DNA of 64,000 nt from Gammaproteobacteria bacterium (GTDB taxonomy: Bacteria; Pseudomonadota; Gammaproteobacteria; JACKNK01): positions 1 to 64,000 of the forward strand of contig JACKNJ010000010.1 of NCBI GenBank assembly GCA_024234895.1, given 5' to 3'. A model generated the notes under the pieces. That model worked only from the letters and a program-made list of their open reading frames with translations. It had not been told where the DNA came from and did no database searches. Every line of letters starts with the position of its first letter. Position 1 is the first letter of the stretch. A program made the position numbers and the translations under genes. Below are positions 57,410 to 64,000 of the stretch, in pieces.

Positions 57410-58378
57410 TCAGCTTCCAAAATGGTCGTAGCCGCCGGTGACGCCGAGTTGGGTGCCGTCGTCGAGCTGGCAGCGCAGGCCGGGTGCGGAATCGATCATA
57501 CCGATCCAGGTGAACGCGCAGTCGAGCACGGCCATCGCGGCCTCGGCGGCGGCCTGTCGGGATTCGGGAATGGTGACCAGCAGTTCGTAGTCGTCGCCGG
57601 CGGACAGCGGCAGGGCCCAGCCGCCTGCGGCATCCAGCCACTTGCCCATTACCGCGGAGATCGGCAGACGTTCAGCGTAGACGGTCGCGCCGACGCCGGA
57701 GCGTTCGAGGATGTGGCCGAGGTCGGCGGCGACGCCGTCGGACACATCGATCGCGGCGCTGGCGATGCCGCGCAGGGCCTGGCCGGCGGCGACACGCGGT
57801 GTTGGGCGGTTGAGGCGTGCGAGCACGGCGGCGCGGTCCGCCTTGGGCAGGCGCAGTTCGTCCTGCAGGGCGAGCAAGGCGAGGCCGGCGTCGCCGACCG
57901 TGCCGGTGAGATAGATCAGGTCGCCCGGCCTGGCGCAGGCGCGGGTCATCACCGAACCGGCGGGGACCAGACCGTGGGCCTGCACGGTCAGGGTCAGTGG
58001 GCCGCGCGTGGTGTCGCCGCCGACCAGGGCGACATCGTGTTCGATGGCCAGGGCATGAAAGCCTGCCGAGAACGCCCGCAGCCAGGCTTCGTCGTGTTCG
58101 GGGAGCGTCAGCGCGAGCGTGACCCAAGCCGGTGCGGCGCCCATCGCGGCGAGGTCGGAAAGATTCACGGCCAGCAGCTTGTGGCCAATATCCTCGGGCG
58201 CGGTGTCCAGCGGGAAGTGCACGCCGGCGACCATGGTGTCGGCGGTGACGACGAGGTCGTGGCCGATCGGCACCCGCAGCAGCGCGGCGTCGTCACCGAC
58301 ACCGATGGCGACGTCGTTCCGCGTCGCGCCGAGTTGCGCGAACCAGCGCCGGATCAGGTCGAATTCGCCGCCGGCCAT
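57410..58378 (-). CDS. thiL: Thiamine-monophosphate kinase
   Basis: 322 residues. ThiL phosphorylates thiamine phosphate to the active diphosphate. FDLIRRWFAQLG at the N-terminus, VAIGVGDDAALLRVP, VVTADTMVAGVHF, NLSDLAAMGAAP, VGGDTTRGPLTLTVQAHG and IDVSDGVAADLGHIL are AIR-synthase-superfamily/ThiL motifs that hold Mg-ATP. Lies between nusB (10 bp upstream) and pgpA. Confidence 0.97.
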   Translation of the reverse strand: MAGGEFDLIRRWFAQLGATRNDVAIGVGDDAALLRVPIGHDLVVTADTMVAGVHFPLDTAPEDIGHKLLAVNLSDLAAMGAAPAWVTLALTLPEHDEAWLRAFSAGFHALAIEHDVALVGGDTTRGPLTLTVQAHGLVPAGSVMTRACARPGDLIYLTGTVGDAGLALLALQDELRLPKADRAAVLARLNRPTPRVAAGQALRGIASAAIDVSDGVAADLGHILERSGVGATVYAERLPISAVMGKWLDAAGGWALPLSAGDDYELLVTIPESRQAAAEAAMAVLDCAFTWIGMIDSAPGLRCQLDDGTQLGVTGGYDHFGS

Positions 58379-58388
58379 CGGAACGCGC

Positions 58389-58844
58389 TTACCGCAGTTC
58401 GACCGTGCGGCTCGCGTGCGCGAGCTTGTCGACCACGCCGTTGACGTACTTGAAGCCGCCCTCGGCGCCGAACTTCTTGGTCAGCTCGACGGCCTCGTTG
58501 ACCGCCACCCTGACCGGGATGTCGAGGCGATGCAGCAGTTCGTAAGCGGCCAGCCGCAGGATGCTGCGCTCGATCGGGTCGCAGTCGGCGAGCGCGATGT
58601 CGCTGTGCGGGGCGATCGCCGCATCGAGCTCGGCAACCGTTCCGATCACGCCGCGCAGGACCTCGGAGAAGTAGTCGACATCGACCCGGTCCATTTCCTG
58701 GTTGACCCGGAACTGGGTGTCGATCTCGGCCACGTCCTCACCGGTCATGTCCCACTGGTACAGGGCCTGCAGGATGCGGCCGCGCGCCTGGGTGCGACGG
58801 TACGGATTCGGCTTGCCCCCGGTGCTGGGAGCGAAGGAACTCAC
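58389..58844 (-). CDS. nusB: Transcription antitermination factor NusB
   Basis: 151 residues. GTG 58844 overlaps the ribH stop (GTGA), so the two are translationally coupled. NusB binds boxA RNA with NusE (S10) for rRNA antitermination. RTQARGRILQALYQWDMTGEDVAEI at the N-terminus and RSILRLAAYELLHRLDIPVRVAVNEAVELTKKFGAEGGFKYVNGVVDKLA are the expected all-helical motifs. Confidence 0.97.
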   Translation of the reverse strand: MSSFAPSTGGKPNPYRRTQARGRILQALYQWDMTGEDVAEIDTQFRVNQEMDRVDVDYFSEVLRGVIGTVAELDAAIAPHSDIALADCDPIERSILRLAAYELLHRLDIPVRVAVNEAVELTKKFGAEGGFKYVNGVVDKLAHASRTVELR

Positions 58845-59311
58845 AGCTTGCGCAGCACGTTGACGGTTTCGATCGCGGCCATGGCGGCTTCGCTGCCCTT
58901 GTTGCCGGCCTTGGTGCCGGCACGCTCGATGGCCTGCTCGATGGTATCGACGGTGAGGACGCCGTTGATGACCGGAATGTCGAACTTCATCGACACGCTG
59001 GCCAGGCCCTTCACGCATTCGCCGGCGACGTATTCGAAGTGGGGCGTGCCGCCACGGATGACCGCGCCCAGCGAGACGATGGCGTCGTATTTCTTCGCGG
59101 CGGCGAGCTTCTGCGCGACGATCGGCTGTTCCCAGGCACCCGGCACGTAGACGATGTCGATGTCGTCGCGGGAGGCGCCGTGACGGACCAGGGTGTCGAT
59201 CGCACCCTCGACCAGGCTGTCGACCACGAAGCTGTTGAAACGGGAGACGAGCAGCGCGTACTTGGCGCCGGCGGCGTTGAAATCGCCTTCGATACGGTTG
59301 ATGTGGGCCAT
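58841..59311 (-). CDS. ribH: 6,7-dimethyl-8-ribityllumazine synthase
   Basis: 156 residues. This enzyme joins 3,4-dihydroxybutanone phosphate with the pyrimidine precursor to make lumazine, the penultimate step of riboflavin synthesis, as a 60-mer or pentamer shell. YALLVSRFNSFVVDSLVEGA, VYVPGAWEQPIVAQKL, SLGAVIRGGTPHFEYV and GVLTVDTIEQAIERAGTKAGNKG (with the catalytic His in PHFEYV) are all present. First gene of ribH-nusB-thiL-pgpA. ribD, ribE and ribBA, often upstream, are absent, so the riboflavin genes are split. Confidence 0.97.
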   Translation of the reverse strand: MAHINRIEGDFNAAGAKYALLVSRFNSFVVDSLVEGAIDTLVRHGASRDDIDIVYVPGAWEQPIVAQKLAAAKKYDAIVSLGAVIRGGTPHFEYVAGECVKGLASVSMKFDIPVINGVLTVDTIEQAIERAGTKAGNKGSEAAMAAIETVNVLRKL

Positions 59312-59458
59312 GCCTGGGTTTCCTGAAAGAGCGGTTTACGAAGGGCGGGAAGGATACACCAAGGGAACCTCTGATTTGTTCAGGGACGGTTCGGCTGGCG
59401 CCTGCAGGGAATGTCGCCACATTCCGCAGGCATCATCACCGGGCGCGCCCGCCAACAC

Positions 59459-60400
59459 TCACCCCGCGCCGATCTTGCGCCAGCCGGTATCGCCTTCGTA
59501 GGCCACCTCGTGCCGCGCCCAGCGCGCAAAGCAGGCCCGCGTGATGACGCCCGTGGTGTATCGCTCCGGTCCGGCCAGGACCTTGTAGATGACCTGTTCC
59601 TGATCGTCCTCGCCGCCGATCTCCAGAACCTCGCGGACCTGCCATCGCTCGCCGAATTCGCCGTTGCTGTAGCTGTGCCCGGCCACGATCTGCGCGCTCT
59701 TCAAGGCCGCGCCGCGCGCGTGGCGCCGGGCCAGGTCGAAGAGATATTCCAGTTCTTCCTCGCTGACATCGACAAAGACATCCATGCCGCGCAGCGCGTA
59801 GGCAATGTCCTCGTGCGAGAACAGGGGTTCGACATCCTTCTTCTTCTCGTGCCCGGGGCGCTCGCGACGGGACAGCACGGTCGGATAGCGGCGCCATGCG
59901 AAGGGTGCGTTGATCAGCAGCGCGGCGAGGAAAATGATCCCCGCGTTGAGCATCACCGGCACCCAGAAGTAGTCGTAACCCATCGCCAGCACCGCCGGGC
60001 CGCTGACGATCGCCGACAGCGCGGTCGCGCCGCCCGGCGGATGCACGCAGCGGGCGTAGTGCATCGCCCCGATCGCAAGCCCGACGGCGAGCGGCCCGGC
60101 GTACATCGGGTCCGCGACCCACTGCCCGACGGTGATGCCGACCAACGCGGAGATTGCGTGCCCGCCCAGCAGCGGCCAGGGCTGCGCCAGCGGCACGTGC
60201 GGCACACCGAACACCAGCACCGCGCTGGCACCCATCGAAGCCACCAGCAGCGGGGCCGCGCCGGCCGGCGCGAACATCGGCGTCAGCCACATCACCGCGG
60301 CGATGCCGAGCACACCGCCAAACAACGCGATCAATCTTTCACCGTGACTGACCGGCAGATACTCCAACCCGATAAACCGTTGAAAGGAATGAAAACTCAT
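59459..60400 (-). CDS. HPP family membrane protein with cytosolic tail
   Basis: 313 residues. The first 170 residues contain four to five hydrophobic segments and the motif ARCVHPPGGATALSAI that names the family; related plant proteins transport nitrite. After a charged linker (RRERPGHEKKKDVEP) a soluble C-terminal domain of about 130 residues (HEDIAYALRGMDVFVDVSEEELEYLF) follows; its QIVAGHSYSNGEFGERWQVREVLEIG part looks beta-rich. Start ATG 60400. A 147-bp gap separates it from ribH. Confidence 0.9.
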   Translation of the reverse strand: MSFHSFQRFIGLEYLPVSHGERLIALFGGVLGIAAVMWLTPMFAPAGAAPLLVASMGASAVLVFGVPHVPLAQPWPLLGGHAISALVGITVGQWVADPMYAGPLAVGLAIGAMHYARCVHPPGGATALSAIVSGPAVLAMGYDYFWVPVMLNAGIIFLAALLINAPFAWRRYPTVLSRRERPGHEKKKDVEPLFSHEDIAYALRGMDVFVDVSEEELEYLFDLARRHARGAALKSAQIVAGHSYSNGEFGERWQVREVLEIGGEDDQEQVIYKVLAGPERYTTGVITRACFARWARHEVAYEGDTGWRKIGAG

Positions 60401-60553
60401 CGTCCCTTGCTCCAGAAAGCCGATGCGACCACGCCGCCGTTAGCGAGCCGCACCAACTCACGATTTTAGTGCAGACGGGGGCAAGGGAATCGACAACACG
60501 ATCCTGTTCCGCTTTGCTATCGTTCCGCGGTCCCCACCCGGCCGGAGCCCACG

Positions 60554-61944
<1,391 letters not shown>

Positions 61945-61948
<4 letters not shown>

Positions 61949-62277
61949 GCGACAACAGCCTGATCATCGAAGACCTCGAAGTCGGCAGCGGCGCGGAAGC
62001 GACCGCCGGCAAGAACGTCCGCGTGCACTACACCGGCTGGCTGACCAACGGCACGCAGTTCGATTCCAGCATCCCGCGCGGCCAGCCGTTCAGCTTCCCG
62101 CTCGGCGCCGGCCATGTGATCCGCGGCTGGGACCAGGGCGTTGCCGGCATGAAGGTCGGCGGCAAACGCAAGCTGACCATCCCGCCGGAACTCGGCTACG
62201 GCGCACGCGGCGCCGGCGGCGTCATCCCGCCCAACGCGACGCTGGTCTTCGAGGTCGAACTGCTTGCTGTCGGCTGA
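61945..62277 (+). CDS. FKBP-type peptidyl-prolyl isomerase
   Basis: 110 residues, a single compact FKBP domain: VRVHYTGWLTNGTQFDSSIPRGQPFSFPLG, VIRGWDQGVAGMKVGGKRKLTIPPELGYG and GVIPPNATLVFEVELL. No signal peptide, so cytoplasmic. It speeds isomerisation of Xaa-Pro bonds. It overlaps both neighbours by 4 and 14 bases, in an operon with the AGCS symporter and nadC. Confidence 0.97.
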
Positions 62278-63103
62278 TCTCCAGGCGGCGATCGACGCCA
62301 ACGTCGCCGCCGCGCTCGCCGAGGACATCGGCGACGGCGACCGCACCGCCGCGCTGATCCCGCCCGACCGCAAGGCCGGTGCGACCGTGATCGCCCGCGA
62401 GGCCGGCGTGATCGCGGGACAACCCTGGTTCGAGGCGGTGTTCGCGGCGCTCTCGAACCGCATCGTCATCGAGTGGGCCGTCGAGGAAGGGTGTGCCGTG
62501 CGGGCGGACGATACCGTCTGCGTTCTGTGCGGTCCGGCCCGTGAATTGTTGACCGGGGAACGCGCGGCCCTGAACTTCCTGCAGACGCTGTCCGCCGTGG
62601 CCACTCGCACCCGCGAGTTCGTGGATATCGTCGCCGGCACCGGCGCGACCATCCTGGATACCCGCAAGACCCTGCCCGGCCTGCGGCGCGCGCAGAAGTA
62701 CGCGGTGCTCCAGGGGGGCGGCCAGAACCATCGCATGGGCCTGTACGACGCGATCCTGATCAAGGAAAACCACATCATGGCGGCCGGGTCCATCGCCGCT
62801 GCGGTCGACACCGCCCGCACCCGCAATCCGGGCCTGACGATAGAGGTCGAGGTCGAGAACCTGACGCAGCTCGAGCAGGCGCTGGCGGCGCGCGCGGACA
62901 TCGTCATGCTCGACAACTTCGCGCTCGCCGACATGCGTGCGGGGGTCGCGCTCAATGCCGGTCGCGCCCGTCTGGAGGCCTCCGGCGGCGTCAACGCGGG
63001 CACCCTGCGCGCGATCGCCGAGACGGGCGTCGATTACGTTTCCATCGGCACGCTGACCAAGGACATCCGCGCCCTCGACCTGTCCATGCGCTTCGATCCG
63101 TGA
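62264..63103 (+). CDS. nadC: Nicotinate-nucleotide pyrophosphorylase (carboxylating)
   Basis: 279 residues. NadC (quinolinate phosphoribosyltransferase) makes nicotinate mononucleotide, CO2 and PPi in NAD synthesis. LAEDIGDGDRTAALIPPD, GPARELLTGERAALNFLQTLSAVATRTREFV, ILDTRKTLPGLRRAQKYAV, DAILIKENHI and EASGGVNAGTLRAIAETGVDYVSIGTLT are family motifs. Start is TTG 62264 inside the FKBP gene, with GAGG upstream; it stops where the next gene starts (GTGA). Confidence 0.96.
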   Translation: MLSADLQAAIDANVAAALAEDIGDGDRTAALIPPDRKAGATVIAREAGVIAGQPWFEAVFAALSNRIVIEWAVEEGCAVRADDTVCVLCGPARELLTGERAALNFLQTLSAVATRTREFVDIVAGTGATILDTRKTLPGLRRAQKYAVLQGGGQNHRMGLYDAILIKENHIMAAGSIAAAVDTARTRNPGLTIEVEVENLTQLEQALAARADIVMLDNFALADMRAGVALNAGRARLEASGGVNAGTLRAIAETGVDYVSIGTLTKDIRALDLSMRFDP

Positions 63104-64000
63104 CCGCGCCGCTCGCCAGACTGTTCGGTGCCGGTCTGGTTGCGCTCCTCGCGCTGCCGACCCCCATCCACCGAGCAGCCTGGGGCGACTCCAGCGCGAT
63201 CAACGCCGCTGGACGAACGATCGCCAGCCCGACCCGGGTCCATGAAACACTCGGAATCGGCGATGAATTCATGGGCATCCGGCTGCTTGGCGCGCTGGAG
63301 ATAGAGCGGACCCGGATCGACGACATCCCGCTCGCCGAGCTTTCAGGTCTCGCCTACGACCCGGACGACGACATCCTCTACGCGGTCAGCGACGAAGGCG
63401 GCCTGTTCGCGCTGCGCGCGCGCTTCGAAAACCGTGTACTGACCGGACTCGATGCACTCTCGGCGACACGACTGCGTGACGGCGGGGGTTTGCCACTGGA
63501 TGGCGCCAGTTCCGACGCGGAGGGACTGGAATGGCTGCCGACCGACCGCGATCTGTTGATCTCGTTCGAGCGCAACCACCGCATCATCGAGTACCGCACC
63601 GATGGGCGGCCGGTCGGGCGCCGCGCGCCGCCATCGGGTTACAGCGCAACAAACGGCGTGTTCCGTGCCCCGAACCTCGGCCTGGAGGCGCTGACCCTTC
63701 ATCAGGGTCAGGTACTGACCGGATCGGAGTCGCCGCGACGCCGGGATGATGACGACAGCTACATGATCTCCCGTGCCGACGGCACCCTGTTCCGACTGCC
63801 TCGCCGTGACCCGGAAGCAGGCGGTCTGACCGCGCTTCAGGCACTTCGTGACGGGCGCATCCTTGCGGTCGAACGCAACTTCCGGTCGCTGTGGACGCCG
63901 GTGGTGATCCGCCTCTACCTGTTCGGACCGGAACCGGCATCCCCGGTGCGATTGATCGCCGAACTCGATAACGGCAAAGGCTGGAACATCGACAACTTCG
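63100..64000 (+). CDS. Phytase-like/esterase-like exported protein, 3' end outside the window
   Basis: At least 300 residues from GTG 63100, overlapping the nadC stop by GTGA. A signal peptide (LFGAGLVALLALPTPIHRAA) precedes a beta-propeller-like domain beginning LAELSGLAYDPDDDILYAVSDEGGLFAL, with SSDAEGLEWLPTDRDLLISFERNHRIIEY, LGLEALTLHQGQVLTGSES and LRDGRILAVERNF, which resemble the esterase-like phytase domain (PF13449-type). Substrate unknown. It continues past the right edge. Confidence 0.85.
   Translation, partial: MTAPLARLFGAGLVALLALPTPIHRAAWGDSSAINAAGRTIASPTRVHETLGIGDEFMGIRLLGALEIERTRIDDIPLAELSGLAYDPDDDILYAVSDEGGLFALRARFENRVLTGLDALSATRLRDGGGLPLDGASSDAEGLEWLPTDRDLLISFERNHRIIEYRTDGRPVGRRAPPSGYSATNGVFRAPNLGLEALTLHQGQVLTGSESPRRRDDDDSYMISRADGTLFRLPRRDPEAGGLTALQALRDGRILAVERNFRSLWTPVVIRLYLFGPEPASPVRLIAELDNGKGWNIDNF

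Overview
The window looks like the chromosome of a GC-rich (roughly 65 percent by eye) gammaproteobacterium. The evidence is conserved housekeeping order (secF-secD-yajC-tgt, apaG-apaH, lptF-lptG, ribH-nusB-thiL-pgpA), a tRNA-Arg(CCU) and many REP-type palindromes of the kind scattered through pseudomonads and related gammaproteobacteria. I cannot name the genus; a Chromatiales-like organism is only a guess.

Layout. 0-7 kb: a cut-off secreted-protein gene, guaA, and secF-secD-yajC with tgt upstream, all on the minus strand. 7.0-7.1 kb: a free-standing promoter-hairpin-terminator unit that I read as a small RNA. 7.2-9.3 kb: two small hypothetical genes, a histidine phosphatase and an SDR. 9.4-21 kb: a photolyase/lipid-modification cluster in two opposed operons. 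The plus operon holds DUF393, a cyclopropane-synthase-like methyltransferase, a DUF1295 membrane protein, a lipocalin and a cupredoxin. The minus operon holds an FAD oxidoreductase, DUF1365, a cfa-like gene, an exported glutathione peroxidase, a MerR/LitR-like regulator and an iron-sulfur cryptochrome/photolyase. A 23-bp sequence shared by the two operon fronts is a candidate operator. 21.6-25.7 kb: RDD protein, lptF-lptG, rhodanese, thioesterase. 25.7-33.1 kb: the Anbu proteasome-like peptidase, divergent from transglutaminase/DUF2126, ATP-grasp and alpha-E genes, a predicted peptide-ligation and proteolysis system; long palindromic elements sit in both gaps of its three-gene operon. 33.4-36.1 kb: a P2-type cation ATPase.

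36.3-38.3 kb: directly behind tRNA-Arg(CCU) lies an AT-rich two-gene island, a soluble protein with a layout reminiscent of lambda RexA plus an overlapping four-helix membrane protein. This is the best candidate here for an undescribed exclusion or defence system. 38.3-53.1 kb: ordinary chromosome (apaGH, a PEP-CTERM-like protein, a lone RND transporter, a PhnD-like binding protein, a GspE-type ATPase with four MshEN-like repeats, an M16 protease, a YkgJ-type Cys protein). 53.1-56.3 kb: a second AT-rich block that reads as an integron cassette array without an integrase: three attC-like sites and a truncated fourth, carrying a lipoprotein, a Mrr-like nuclease-related protein and a membrane-anchored protein, next to a yefM-yoeB toxin-antitoxin pair. 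Both AT-rich blocks end on the right with the same 26-bp sequence, suggesting a shared mobile-element footprint. 56.6-64 kb: a truncated PLP-decarboxylase pseudogene, pgpA-thiL-nusB-ribH, an HPP membrane protein, an AGCS symporter, an FKBP isomerase, nadC and a phytase-like gene running off the window.

Most gene calls rest on family motifs recognised by eye; no database search was possible.
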